The position numbers and the translations under genes were made by a program. A DNA stretch of 64,000 nt from Candidatus Aalborgiella aggregata. GTDB taxonomy: Bacteria; Pseudomonadota; Gammaproteobacteria; Burkholderiales; Burkholderiaceae_C. Location of the stretch: assembly GCA_016705065.1 (NCBI GenBank), contig JADIYY010000001.1:806001-870000 (forward strand). Direction: 5' to 3'. The stretch's first letter is position 1, and the number at the start of each line of letters is the position of its first letter. Below the pieces are notes generated by a model that was not told the origin of the DNA, searched no databases, and saw nothing but the letters and a program-made list of their open reading frames with translations. Below, in pieces: positions 53,870 to 62,770 of the stretch.

Positions 53870-55297
53870 TTAATTGAAACGCACGTATTCGAAATCAATG
53901 GTTTGGCGGTTGATGCCCATCACGGGTGGCGCAATCCAATTTGCAAACTTGCCAGGCTCAACCACACGCCCCATTAAGCTCGCGACAAAAGCACGATCTT
54001 GTTCCGATGGTAACCAATTGTTGACATTGGCACTCCATTCTGCGGCGCTGACAACGCGGCCGTCGGGCGATACTTTGACACCTGACAAGGATCCAATATT
54101 GCGGTGAAACGCTTTGTGTGGCGTTTTCAGTCTGAATGGAATGCCAGCTTTTTCAATCACTTTATTCCAGCGCTCTACACCACCGATTGAGTCTTTGATG
54201 TAGTCATCACGCAGAACTTCGTTCAATGCGTTCAGCATCGGTACTTCGCGCTCAACCAATTGATTACCTTGTACAGCTAACACTTTATAGGTTTGACCTT
54301 TGAGCAAGTGGTCGTCGTTGCGTTTACCTTCTTCAAAGCGTCCTTTGAGACCTGTTGTGTAGAAAGTCGCTGCGTTACTCGATTCATCTGCACCAAACAA
54401 ATCAATGGTGACACTGAAGTGAAAATTCAAATAACGTTGCAAGGTTGGCAAATCAATCACACCTGCAGCACGCAATTTGGTCACGTCGTCGGTTTTCAAT
54501 TCATTCATCGCGGCACAGGTGCGTTGAATCACGCGGCTGATGCCAGACTCACCCACAAACATATGGTGTGCCTCTTCTGTCAGCATGAATTTGGTGGTAC
54601 GCGCCAAGGGGTCAAAACTACTTTCAGCGAGTGCACACAATTGAAATTTGCCGTCACGATCTGTAAAGTAGGTGAACATGAAGAACGACAACCAATCGGG
54701 CGTTTCTTCATTGAATGCTTGCAAAATGCGCGGGTTATCAGACTGACCAGAGCGGCGTTCCAGCAAGGCCTCGCCCTCTTCACGACCATCGCGACCAAAG
54801 TATTTGTGCAACAAATACACCATGGCCCACAGATGGCGGCCCTCTTCCACATTCACTTGAAACAAATTACGCAAATCATATTGGCTCGGGCAGGTCAAAC
54901 CCAAGTGACGTTGCTGCTCTACCGATGCAGGCTCTGTGTCACCTTGTGTGACGATGATGCGTCGCAAATTGGCGCGGTACTCACCGGGCACATCTTGCCA
55001 AGCATCTTCACCCAAGTGATCACCAAAATGAATTTTGCGATCTTTTTCAGCAGGATTTAAAAAGATACCCCAACGGTAGTCGGGCATTTTGACGTGTCCA
55101 AACTGTGCCCAACCTTGCGGATCAACGCTGATGGCGGTGCGCAGGTAAACGTCAAAATTTTGCGAATGATCAGGACCCATGTCGCCCCACCATTGCAAAT
55201 AATTGGGTTGCCATTGCTCCAACGCGCGCTGCAATGTGCGGTCTTCGCTCAAATTAACGTTGTTGGGAATTTTTTCGCTGTAGTTGATGCTGCTCAT
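53870..55297 (-). CDS. boxB: Benzoyl-CoA 2,3-epoxidase oxygenase component BoxB
   Basis: A 475-residue diiron oxygenase that epoxidises the ring of benzoyl-CoA. The iron ligand segments are visible: VEEGRHLWAMVYLLHKYF around residue 150 and LTEEAHHMFVGESG around residue 240, with Asp in the connecting helix. The start MSSINYSEKIPNNVNLS and the end DFEYVRFN are typical. It lies between boxC and boxA on the minus strand in the boxCBA order. Confidence 0.96.
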   Translation of the reverse strand: MSSINYSEKIPNNVNLSEDRTLQRALEQWQPNYLQWWGDMGPDHSQNFDVYLRTAISVDPQGWAQFGHVKMPDYRWGIFLNPAEKDRKIHFGDHLGEDAWQDVPGEYRANLRRIIVTQGDTEPASVEQQRHLGLTCPSQYDLRNLFQVNVEEGRHLWAMVYLLHKYFGRDGREEGEALLERRSGQSDNPRILQAFNEETPDWLSFFMFTYFTDRDGKFQLCALAESSFDPLARTTKFMLTEEAHHMFVGESGISRVIQRTCAAMNELKTDDVTKLRAAGVIDLPTLQRYLNFHFSVTIDLFGADESSNAATFYTTGLKGRFEEGKRNDDHLLKGQTYKVLAVQGNQLVEREVPMLNALNEVLRDDYIKDSIGGVERWNKVIEKAGIPFRLKTPHKAFHRNIGSLSGVKVSPDGRVVSAAEWSANVNNWLPSEQDRAFVASLMGRVVEPGKFANWIAPPVMGINRQTIDFEYVRFN

Positions 55298-55329
55298 TTG
55301 TTTACTCCTGATGTGTAACTATGTGAAAT

Positions 55330-56988
55330 TTAAACTCTGTTCCAATCGAATACTGCTTTGTCACCTTTGCCATAAACCTTCAACGCGCCCTTTTCACCCA
55401 CTGCGTTGGGACGCTGGAAAATCCAGTTTTGCCAAGCTGTCAGTCGACCAAAAATGCGGGTGATCATGTTTTCTTGGCCGTTGAAACGCAAATTGGCTTC
55501 CAAGCCGGTTAATGCATCGGGTGACATGGCCACGCGCTCTTCAATGGCGATACGCACTTCATCAGCCCAATCAATATCGTCAGGGTTCGATGTCACCAAG
55601 CCCAATGCAAATGCGGCATCAGCATCCAGAGCTTGACCTGCTTTGGCGCGTACCGCTTCCAAAGCAGGTGCTTCATCATAAAAACGACGTGCCAAACGAC
55701 TTTGCTTGGTAGCCATGGGATAGATGCCAAAATTCACATCAGAAACGGTAATTTTGGGAGAAGCATTGTCATCATCAGGCAATATCAATTGGTAGCTTCG
55801 GTCACAGGCCAAGGCCAGTTCAAGCAATGTGCCAGCGAAACATGAACCTGGCTCAATCAATGCAAACAAGCTGCGAGATGAGACGTCCAAACGGCTGAAG
55901 GTACGGCGCAACAAACCAATGGTTTCGCGAACAAACCAATTGCCTTTGTTCGCCAACATCACCGCGTCACTGGCCAAAACAGCGGCTGCATCGCCTTGTG
56001 TTTTGATCAACCAAATACCGATGTCCAATTCGTTGGTGCGCATCTGCAAGATGGCGTCTTCCAATTCGCGCGCCACTTGCAAAGGCCACCAATTCACACC
56101 CGCTTGCAAAATGGCTTCAACCGTTTGTGGTTGTGCACCCGATGGTGCTTTGACAGTTATCGTAGCGCTGCGTTTGGCACGGTCAATTTCAACGGTCACA
56201 AAGCCATAACGCAAGGCATCCGCTTCTTTGGTTCTATTCAATGGCGTTAAAACCACGCCTTTGCCATCCGCAGGTCGATCGCTTTGCTTGGCCAAATGCA
56301 AAGCACGTTCTTGTACTTTTTGCGCAAAAACTGACGATTTGGCTATGTCATCCACCAAGCGCCAGTCTTTGGCTTTTTGACCACGCACACCCTCTACACT
56401 GGTGCAAAACAAATCTGCTAAATCATGACGTACATGACGCTTGTCTGTCACGCGTGTCAAACCACCAGTGCCGGGCAGCACGCCCAAGAGTGGCACTTCA
56501 GGTAGACTGACTGAGGATGAACGGTCATCTATCAAAATGATTTCATCACACGACAATGCCAGTTCGTAACCGCCACCGGCACAAGCGCCATTGACAGCCG
56601 CTAAAAACTTCAATCCACTGTATTGCGATGAATCTTCTAAGCCATTGCGCGTTTCATTGGTGAATTTGCAAAAGTTCACTTTCCATGAATGGCTGCTAAC
56701 GCCCAGCATGAAAATGTTGGCGCCGGAGCAAAACACTTTTTCTTTAGCGCTGGTCACCACCACGGTACGCACTTCGGGGTGCTCAAAGCGGATGCGATTG
56801 ACCGCATCATTGAGCTCAATGTCTACGCCCAAGTCGTAACTGTTCAGTTTGAGCTTGTAGCCTGGACGCAAACCTGCGTTTTCATCAATATCAACAGCGA
56901 GTGTCGCAACGGCACCATTGAAAGACAATTTCCAATGTTTGTAGGCAGATGGGTTAGTTTGGTATTCAACTTGCAGTGCTTCAGTCAT
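55330..56988 (-). CDS. boxC: 2,3-epoxybenzoyl-CoA dihydrolase BoxC
   Basis: A 552-residue crotonase-fold protein that opens the epoxidised ring, releasing formate and 3,4-dehydroadipyl-CoA semialdehyde. The N-terminal half carries a crotonase domain (SGANIFMLGVSSHSWK, NGACAGGGYELALSCDEI, LPEVPLLGVLPGTGGL), and a second half-domain follows (EPGSCFAGTLLELALACDRS). It heads the boxC-boxB-boxA operon. Upstream lies a motif shared with boxR and several TGCA boxes. Confidence 0.95.
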   Translation of the reverse strand: MTEALQVEYQTNPSAYKHWKLSFNGAVATLAVDIDENAGLRPGYKLKLNSYDLGVDIELNDAVNRIRFEHPEVRTVVVTSAKEKVFCSGANIFMLGVSSHSWKVNFCKFTNETRNGLEDSSQYSGLKFLAAVNGACAGGGYELALSCDEIILIDDRSSSVSLPEVPLLGVLPGTGGLTRVTDKRHVRHDLADLFCTSVEGVRGQKAKDWRLVDDIAKSSVFAQKVQERALHLAKQSDRPADGKGVVLTPLNRTKEADALRYGFVTVEIDRAKRSATITVKAPSGAQPQTVEAILQAGVNWWPLQVARELEDAILQMRTNELDIGIWLIKTQGDAAAVLASDAVMLANKGNWFVRETIGLLRRTFSRLDVSSRSLFALIEPGSCFAGTLLELALACDRSYQLILPDDDNASPKITVSDVNFGIYPMATKQSRLARRFYDEAPALEAVRAKAGQALDADAAFALGLVTSNPDDIDWADEVRIAIEERVAMSPDALTGLEANLRFNGQENMITRIFGRLTAWQNWIFQRPNAVGEKGALKVYGKGDKAVFDWNRV

Positions 56989-57000
56989 TTAATATCTCCA

Positions 57001-57063
57001 TTTATGCATAATAGTGCTTAATTCCAATATAGCTGCATCATACTGCATATTTTTGAACTTGCA
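57001..57063 (-). promoter_or_regulatory. boxC upstream region with TGCA boxes and a motif shared with boxR
   Basis: TGCA occurs at 57005, 57034, 57044 and 57060, a pattern reported for BzdR/BoxR-type repressor sites. The 21-base motif at 57001-57021 (TTTATGCATAATAGTGCTTA then A) matches 18 of 21 positions of the sequence at 58102-58122, the start of boxR. The boxC ATG is at 56988. The remaining 246-bp gap up to boxR contains the repeat at 57143-57209. Confidence 0.55.
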
Positions 57064-57142
57064 AGCACTTAATTCAAATTATTTGTCGATACCCTGAAAT
57101 TGAACAAAAATTGATAAAAGTTTGTAGCGGTAGCAATCAAAA

Positions 57143-57209
57143 TGCTATGTTTTTAATAGCACTATAGGCAATAAATACGCCGGCTAAGGCCTGATTTTTC
57201 ATATATTTT
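57143..57209 (+). repeat. Dispersed palindromic repeat, copy 11 (boxC-boxR gap)
   Basis: TGCTATGTTTTTAATAGCA, then CTATAGGCAATAAATACGCC, then GGCTAAGGCCTGATTTTTCA and ATATATTTT. It is in the boxC promoter gap and ends 26 bases from the boxR stop. The tail variant (GCCTGATTTTTC) resembles copy 2. Confidence 0.9.
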
Positions 57210-57234
57210 GCAAAGAAAGTGTGCTGCGCGCCGG

Positions 57235-58125
57235 TTATGACTCAGTTGTCATCCCCAACATTTTTCTAATTTGTGCATTCAGTAATGCAAAAGTGGCATC
57301 CCTGTCTTGTGCGCTGGTGTTGATGGTGATGTCTGCTTTGGCATAAAAGGCTGAGCGGCCTTTTAAAATTTGTTGCAAATCGTCCATGGCTTCTTTGCTA
57401 TTGGCCATAGGGCGCATATCACCTTGGGCCACCACGCGTTGCATGTGGTCTTCGGCATCGGCTTGCAGCCACACCGTGGTGCAGTGAGCCAACAACAAGT
57501 TAAAAGTCGCAGGGTCTGATATCAATCCACCGGGTGTGGCAATAACAGCTTCGGGATAAATTTGTATAGCTTCTTCGAGTGCGCGACGTTCATAGCGTCG
57601 GTAGGCACTCATGCCATAAAGAGCTTGAATTTCAGAAATATTGCAGCCAGCAAATTTCTCAATTTCGCGACTGAGTTCTACAAATGGAAAGCCCAAGTCA
57701 TCTGCCAGCAATTGACCCAACGTAGATTTACCTGCTCCGCGTAAACCAATCAATGCCACACGTGTACTGCGGGAGGCATTACCGCCACCCGTACCCAACA
57801 ACTCTCCCACAGCCACCCGTACACGGCGCAATGTGGCGTCGTCTTTATGCTCCAGTAGCTCGCGCAACATCAGCCAATCTGGGTTGCTGGTCGTGATATC
57901 GCCCAGTAATTCTGCCAATGTGCATTGCAATGCCTGCGACACTTGCAGCAGCACCAAAATCGACGCATTACCTGTGCCATATTCCAGATTGGCCAAATGC
58001 CGTTCTGAAACGTCGGCAGCGATCGAGAGGGCTTTTCGCGTGAGCCCACGCCGTGAACGCAATTCACGAACTCGCTCACCCAAAGATTTCAAAAATTCAT
58101 TTTTATGCAATATAGTGCTTGACAT
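57235..58125 (-). CDS. boxR: BoxR-type transcriptional regulator (HTH plus shikimate kinase-like domain)
   Basis: A 296-residue fusion. Residues 12-75 form an HTH_3 domain (RSRRGLTRKALSIAADVSER, then HLANLEYGTGNAS). The rest resembles shikimate kinase with the Walker A GLRGAGKSTLGQLL and TPGGLISDP, a module that in BzdR/BoxR proteins senses benzoyl-CoA. It represses the box genes. Its start region (58102-58122) carries the same motif as upstream of boxC, implying autoregulation. It is divergent from boxD, with a 114-bp intergenic region. Confidence 0.93.
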   Translation of the reverse strand: MSSTILHKNEFLKSLGERVRELRSRRGLTRKALSIAADVSERHLANLEYGTGNASILVLLQVSQALQCTLAELLGDITTSNPDWLMLRELLEHKDDATLRRVRVAVGELLGTGGGNASRSTRVALIGLRGAGKSTLGQLLADDLGFPFVELSREIEKFAGCNISEIQALYGMSAYRRYERRALEEAIQIYPEAVIATPGGLISDPATFNLLLAHCTTVWLQADAEDHMQRVVAQGDMRPMANSKEAMDDLQQILKGRSAFYAKADITINTSAQDRDATFALLNAQIRKMLGMTTES

Positions 58126-58199
58126 GATGATTTTTAGGTAATAAAGTCCTTAGCTGCACAATAATACATATTAACGCAAAATAATTGTCAAAAACCATC

Positions 58200-58221
58200 A
58201 AGTATCAATATTTTGATACTT
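58200..58221. promoter_or_regulatory. 9-bp inverted repeat upstream of boxD
   Basis: AAGTATCAA (58200-58208) and TTGATACTT (58213-58221) are perfect 9-bp arms with a TATT spacer, ending 18 bases before the boxD ATG. It could form an RNA hairpin just before the ribosome binding site or be a regulator site. It has no TGCA, so it differs from the BoxR-type boxes. Confidence 0.5.
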
Positions 58222-58239
58222 ATCAACATAGAACCAATA

Positions 58240-59811
58240 ATGAGCGAATTACTACCCAATTTCATCAGCGGCCAATGGCAAAACGGCACTGGCAGCGGCA
58301 CAGCATTGTTTGATCCTGTCTTAGGTACCGAGTTAGTCCGGGTTGATGCCACTGGACTGGATCTCATTGCCGGTTTCAATTTTGCTCGCGAGCAAGGGGG
58401 CAAGGCATTGCGCGCCCTCACCTATCGCCAACGCGCTAGCATGTTGGCCGCAGCCGTCAAGGTTTTGCAGGCCAATCGGGATGCTTATTACGATATTGCT
58501 ACCGCCAACAGTGGCACAGTTAAAAACGACACAGCGGTGGACGTTGACGGTGGCATTTATACCCTGGGAACCTACGCCAAAATGGGTGAGTCTTTGGGCG
58601 ACCAGCACTTCATGCTGGATGGCGAGGCGGCACGTTTGGGCAAAGACCCCCTGTTTCAATCGCAACATGTGCTGACGCCCACGCGCGGTGTGGCTTTGTT
58701 CATCAATGCGTTTAATTTCCCAAGCTGGGGCTTATGGGAAAAAGCAGCGCCTGCTCTGCTGTCGGGCGTACCCGTCATTGTTAAACCAGCAACTGCGACA
58801 GCATGGCTGACACAGCGCATGGTCAAAGATGTGATTGATGCTGGCATATTTCCAGTTGAAGCGATATCAGTAGTTTGCGGCAGTTCGGCCGGTTTGATGG
58901 ACGCGCTACAGCCTTTTGATGTGGTGTCTTTCACAGGCTCGGCTGAGACTGCGGCTGTGATTCGCTCACATCCAGCTGTGGTGCAAAAATCGGTGCGCGT
59001 GAACATTGAAGCAGACAGTGTGAATTCTGCCTTGTTATTGCCAGACACAGCGCCAGGCAGCGAGGCGTTTGATTTGTTTGTCAAAGAAGTCGCTCGCGAA
59101 ATGACAGTCAAATCTGGTCAAAAATGCACGGCCATACGCCGCGCATTGGTACCCGAGGCTCATTACCAAGCAGCCGCAGCCGCCATTCAAGCAAGATTGG
59201 CAAAAACCGTTGTGGGCAACCCGCGCAATGAATCGGTGCGCATGGGCGCATTGGTCAACCGCGCACAACTCCATACAGTGCAAGAGGGTTTGCAGTACCT
59301 CAAAGCCCAAACCGAGGTATTGCATGATGGGACGACGCAAACACTAGTCGATGCCGATCCAGCCCTTGCCTGCTGCGTGGGCCCAACCTTATTGGGAACG
59401 AGAAGCGCACAAGGCAGTGACGATGCCGATCGCGTTCATGACACCGAAGTGTTTGGACCGGTCGCAACGCTGGTCGCATACCGCGACACGGCGCACGCTA
59501 TGTCATTGATTCGTCGCGGCCAAGGCTCGCTGGTTTGCTCCTTGTATGGCAGTGATGCCACAGCTTTGGCAAATATCGCAATGGAATTGGCGGACAGTCA
59601 TGGGCGCGTGCACGTGATTTCACCAGATGTTGCCGCGTTGCAAACGGGTCACGGCAATGTGATGCCGCAATCATTACACGGTGGCCCTGGTCGTGCCGGT
59701 GGTGGTGAAGAGTTGGGTGGAATACGTGCCCTGAACTTTTACCATCGCCGCAGCGCGGTACAAGCCAGCACCAGCGTTTTAAACGCAATGCGCCCAAGCA
59801 CGAGCGCTTAA
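58240..59811 (+). CDS. boxD: 3,4-dehydroadipyl-CoA semialdehyde dehydrogenase (aldehyde dehydrogenase family)
   Basis: A 523-residue aldehyde dehydrogenase. ATG 58240 (MSELLPNFISG) is the better start; the in-frame TTG at 58213 lies inside the upstream palindrome. The catalytic Cys is in VKSGQKCTAIRRAL, and the Glu is in NIEADSVNSALL. FNFPSWGLWEKAAPALLSGV and the NAD-binding FTGSAETAAVI match the family. In the box pathway it oxidises the semialdehyde formed after ring opening. It is divergent from boxR and lies upstream of the CoA-ligase gene. Confidence 0.9.
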   Translation: MSELLPNFISGQWQNGTGSGTALFDPVLGTELVRVDATGLDLIAGFNFAREQGGKALRALTYRQRASMLAAAVKVLQANRDAYYDIATANSGTVKNDTAVDVDGGIYTLGTYAKMGESLGDQHFMLDGEAARLGKDPLFQSQHVLTPTRGVALFINAFNFPSWGLWEKAAPALLSGVPVIVKPATATAWLTQRMVKDVIDAGIFPVEAISVVCGSSAGLMDALQPFDVVSFTGSAETAAVIRSHPAVVQKSVRVNIEADSVNSALLLPDTAPGSEAFDLFVKEVAREMTVKSGQKCTAIRRALVPEAHYQAAAAAIQARLAKTVVGNPRNESVRMGALVNRAQLHTVQEGLQYLKAQTEVLHDGTTQTLVDADPALACCVGPTLLGTRSAQGSDDADRVHDTEVFGPVATLVAYRDTAHAMSLIRRGQGSLVCSLYGSDATALANIAMELADSHGRVHVISPDVAALQTGHGNVMPQSLHGGPGRAGGGEELGGIRALNFYHRRSAVQASTSVLNAMRPSTSA

Positions 59812-59840
59812 TTTTTTAGCCAAATTTTCAAGGTAATGCG

Positions 59841-61421
59841 ATGACCCATTCCAACCAAACGCCTGTCAATGGCGAACACTTCAATTTTGCGCAACACCTG
59901 ATTGACATCAACACCAATCGCCCACAAAAAATTGCGTTCGTAGACGAAAAAGGAACGCTGTCATACAGCGAATTGTTTAACAAGGTGCGTCGCATGGCGA
60001 GCGCTTTGCAAGCCTTGGGCGTACGCCGTGAAGAACGTGTGTTGCTACTGATGCACGATTGCAATGATTGGCCTGTCAGCTTTTTAGGTGCCATGTATGC
60101 TGGTATCGTCCCGGTTGCAGTCAATACATTATTGAGTGCCGATGATTACCACTACATGTTGAAACACAGCCGTGCACAAGTGGCATTGGTGTCACAAGCT
60201 TTGTTACCCACTTTGCTTGCTGCTATGGCAAAGGGTGAGCATGAAATTAAAACCATAGTTGTGTCAAATCCTGATGCTAATTTGCCCGCAAATGCTGTGT
60301 CACTGAATGTGTTATTGGACCAGCATACCCCTGCGCCACTAGCTGCCAATACCCAAGGCAACGACCCTGGTTTTTGGTTGTATTCATCCGGCTCTACCGG
60401 CAAACCTAAAGGAACTTTGCACACCCATGCCAACCCTTACTGGACAGCTGAGCTGTACGGGAAAGGTGTGTTGGGAATCACCGAAAAAGATGTGTGTTTT
60501 TCAGCAGCCAAATTATTTTTTGCGTATGGCTTGGGCAATGCTTTAAGTTTCCCTTTGAGCGTAGGCGCTACGGTTGTCTTGATGGCTGAACGCCCCACAC
60601 CTGATGCCGTTTTCAAACGTTGGACTGACGGTCGTCCAGGCCACCAACCCACGATATTCTTTGGTGCTCCAACGGGTTTTGCAGGCATGTTGGCATCACC
60701 CAATTTGCCTACCCAATCAGCCATCACACTGCGCATGTGCTCTTCTGCAGGCGAAGCCTTGCCAGCAGAAATAGGCGAGAAATTCAAACGTCAATTTAAT
60801 ATTGACATCATTGATGGCATTGGTTCAACAGAAATGTTGCACATTTACCTCTCGAACCAACCTGGCAAAGTACGCTATGGCACAACAGGTTGGCCTGTCC
60901 CAGGCTATGAAATAGAGCTACGCGGTGATGATGGCCAACCAGTACCAGAGGGCGAAACCGGCGATTTGTACATCAAAGGACCCAGCGCCGCTTTGCTGTA
61001 TTGGGGCAACCGCGAAAAATCAAACGAAACATTTCAAGGGGCTTGGACAAAAAGTGGAGACAAATACGTGCGCAATGCTGATGGCACCTACACCTATTCC
61101 GGCCGCTCAGACGACATGCTCAAGGTCAGTGGTATTTATGTCTCACCCTTTGAAGTGGAATCTACGCTGATACAACATGAAGCCGTGTTAGAAGTTGCTG
61201 TCATTGGGGTGATAGATGATGAAGGACTCACCAAAACCAAAGCCTATGTGGTACTTAAATCGGGGCAAACTGCCACCGATGCAGAACTAAAGGCCTTTGT
61301 GAAAGACCGATTGGCACCGTTCAAATACCCACGTGTGATTGAATTCATTGCTGAGTTGCCCAAAACAGCCACAGGCAAAATTCAACGCTTCAAGTTGCGT
61401 GACAACGAAGCCAGCAAATAA
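59841..61421 (+). CDS. bclA: Benzoate-CoA ligase
   Basis: A 526-residue AMP-forming acyl-CoA ligase. The AMP-binding loop is LYSSGSTGKPKGTLHTH, IDGIGSTEMLHIY is in the middle, and YSGRSDDMLKVSGIYVSPFE with ELPKTATGKIQRFKLR completes the C-terminal domain. It starts the pathway by activating benzoate (or a related aromatic acid). It follows boxD by 29 bases, with a AAGGTAATGCG ribosome binding site. Confidence 0.94.
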   Translation: MTHSNQTPVNGEHFNFAQHLIDINTNRPQKIAFVDEKGTLSYSELFNKVRRMASALQALGVRREERVLLLMHDCNDWPVSFLGAMYAGIVPVAVNTLLSADDYHYMLKHSRAQVALVSQALLPTLLAAMAKGEHEIKTIVVSNPDANLPANAVSLNVLLDQHTPAPLAANTQGNDPGFWLYSSGSTGKPKGTLHTHANPYWTAELYGKGVLGITEKDVCFSAAKLFFAYGLGNALSFPLSVGATVVLMAERPTPDAVFKRWTDGRPGHQPTIFFGAPTGFAGMLASPNLPTQSAITLRMCSSAGEALPAEIGEKFKRQFNIDIIDGIGSTEMLHIYLSNQPGKVRYGTTGWPVPGYEIELRGDDGQPVPEGETGDLYIKGPSAALLYWGNREKSNETFQGAWTKSGDKYVRNADGTYTYSGRSDDMLKVSGIYVSPFEVESTLIQHEAVLEVAVIGVIDDEGLTKTKAYVVLKSGQTATDAELKAFVKDRLAPFKYPRVIEFIAELPKTATGKIQRFKLRDNEASK

Positions 61422-61426
61422 TTCAC

Positions 61427-62242
61427 GTGCAAACAAGTCAATTTGCGAGCGTAGATTGGCGTGGCAACGCCATTCGCATTGAATACCAATGGGTGGGTAG
61501 CGCAGACATCAGCAAACCATTGATTGTTTTCCTGCATGAAGGCTTAGGTTCTGTCGCCATGTGGAGAGATTTTCCACATCAACTCTGCATAGCAGCCAAT
61601 TGCCGTGGTTTGGTTTATTCGCGCCCAGGCTATGGAAAATCAAGCCCACGCAAAAGAGACGAACATTGGCAGGTGGACTTCATGCACCGCCAAGCATTTG
61701 AGGTATTGCCTTCCTTATTCAGAGCGCTGAACATAGATACCGAAAAGCAAAAACCCTGGCTATTTGGACACAGCGATGGTGGCTCGATTGCTCTACTTTT
61801 TGCAGCAAAGTATGTCCAAGATACTTCGGGTTGCATCGTATTGGCACCACATATTTTTGTAGAAGATGTGACCGTGCGCAGCATTGAAAAAGCGAAGCTA
61901 ACATATGAGACAACCGATTTGCGTCAAAAATTAGCTCGATTCCACGACGATGCCGATTCCGCTTTTTGGGGTTGGAATGACATTTGGCTGAAACCCGAAT
62001 TTCGCTTTTGGAACTTGAAAGAAGCTATCAAAACAATCTCTTGCCCGCTGTTAGCGATTCAAGGTACGGATGATGAATATGGCAGTATGGAACAAATTCG
62101 CGGCATCAAACGCGTGGTGCAGCAAACACTGTTGTTAGAGTTGGCTGGTTGCGGTCATTCGCCCCACAAAGATCAAAGCATTCAAGTTATAGATGCGGTG
62201 GTCTCGTTCATTGCGCTGCATCCGCAAAACCCAAACCTGTGA
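61427..62242 (+). CDS. Alpha/beta hydrolase of the box cluster
   Basis: A 271-residue alpha/beta hydrolase. The nucleophile elbow is GHSDGGSIALL (Ser around residue 116). The acid is in IQGTDDEYGSM, and the His is in LAGCGHSPHKD. HEGLGSVAMWRDFP provides the oxyanion region. The start is GTG 61427, five bases after the ligase stop. Such hydrolases recur in box clusters with an unsettled role (thioesterase or lactonase). It overlaps the thioesterase at the 3' ends by 35 bases. Confidence 0.85.
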   Translation: MQTSQFASVDWRGNAIRIEYQWVGSADISKPLIVFLHEGLGSVAMWRDFPHQLCIAANCRGLVYSRPGYGKSSPRKRDEHWQVDFMHRQAFEVLPSLFRALNIDTEKQKPWLFGHSDGGSIALLFAAKYVQDTSGCIVLAPHIFVEDVTVRSIEKAKLTYETTDLRQKLARFHDDADSAFWGWNDIWLKPEFRFWNLKEAIKTISCPLLAIQGTDDEYGSMEQIRGIKRVVQQTLLLELAGCGHSPHKDQSIQVIDAVVSFIALHPQNPNL

Positions 62243-62651
62243 TAGCGGCACGAAAGTCTGCTGGAATATCGATGGCCTGATGGGTCATTAGCGATGTGGT
62301 GACAAGAGTTTGCTTGGCTTCCATGCGCAATTGGCCATCTACTGCACTCACACACTGCATCAATAATCGCATCGATTTGCCACCCAATTTTTCAACTTTG
62401 AGCTGCAACAAAACTTTGTCACCCATTTTGCTGATGGCACGGAAACTCGCTTCCAAATGCACCATGGGCAGACCAATTTGTCTGGTCATGATCATTTGTT
62501 GATACGAGATATTCAATCCTTCCGTGAACCAATCTTCTACCAAGCCATTGAACATGACGAAATATTGCGGGTAGAAGACAATGCCTGCAGGATCGCAATC
62601 TGAAAAGCGTATGGTGCGTTCGCGTGTAAAAGTGACTGTTGATGTTTGCAT
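62208..62651 (-). CDS. Acyl-CoA thioesterase (4-hydroxybenzoyl-CoA thioesterase-like)
   Basis: A 147-residue hot-dog-fold thioesterase. The start is ATG 62651 (MQTSTVTFTRERTIRF). The catalytic Asp is in FSDCDPAGIVFYPQYFVMFN, and the rest matches the 4HBT family. It may release benzoate from benzoyl-CoA when the pathway is overloaded. It is convergent with the hydrolase gene (35-bp overlap of the 3' ends) and divergent from gcdH. Confidence 0.88.
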   Translation of the reverse strand: MQTSTVTFTRERTIRFSDCDPAGIVFYPQYFVMFNGLVEDWFTEGLNISYQQMIMTRQIGLPMVHLEASFRAISKMGDKVLLQLKVEKLGGKSMRLLMQCVSAVDGQLRMEAKQTLVTTSLMTHQAIDIPADFRAAITGLGFADAAQ

Positions 62652-62770
62652 ATTCCTATGAGTATATCTAACGAGAATGGTACAAAGCGTTAAGCTACTC
62701 AAATTTTCCGATCTCAAACAGACGAGCTATACTACGCATACAAATACTTTAAGCTTAAACTAATTACCCT

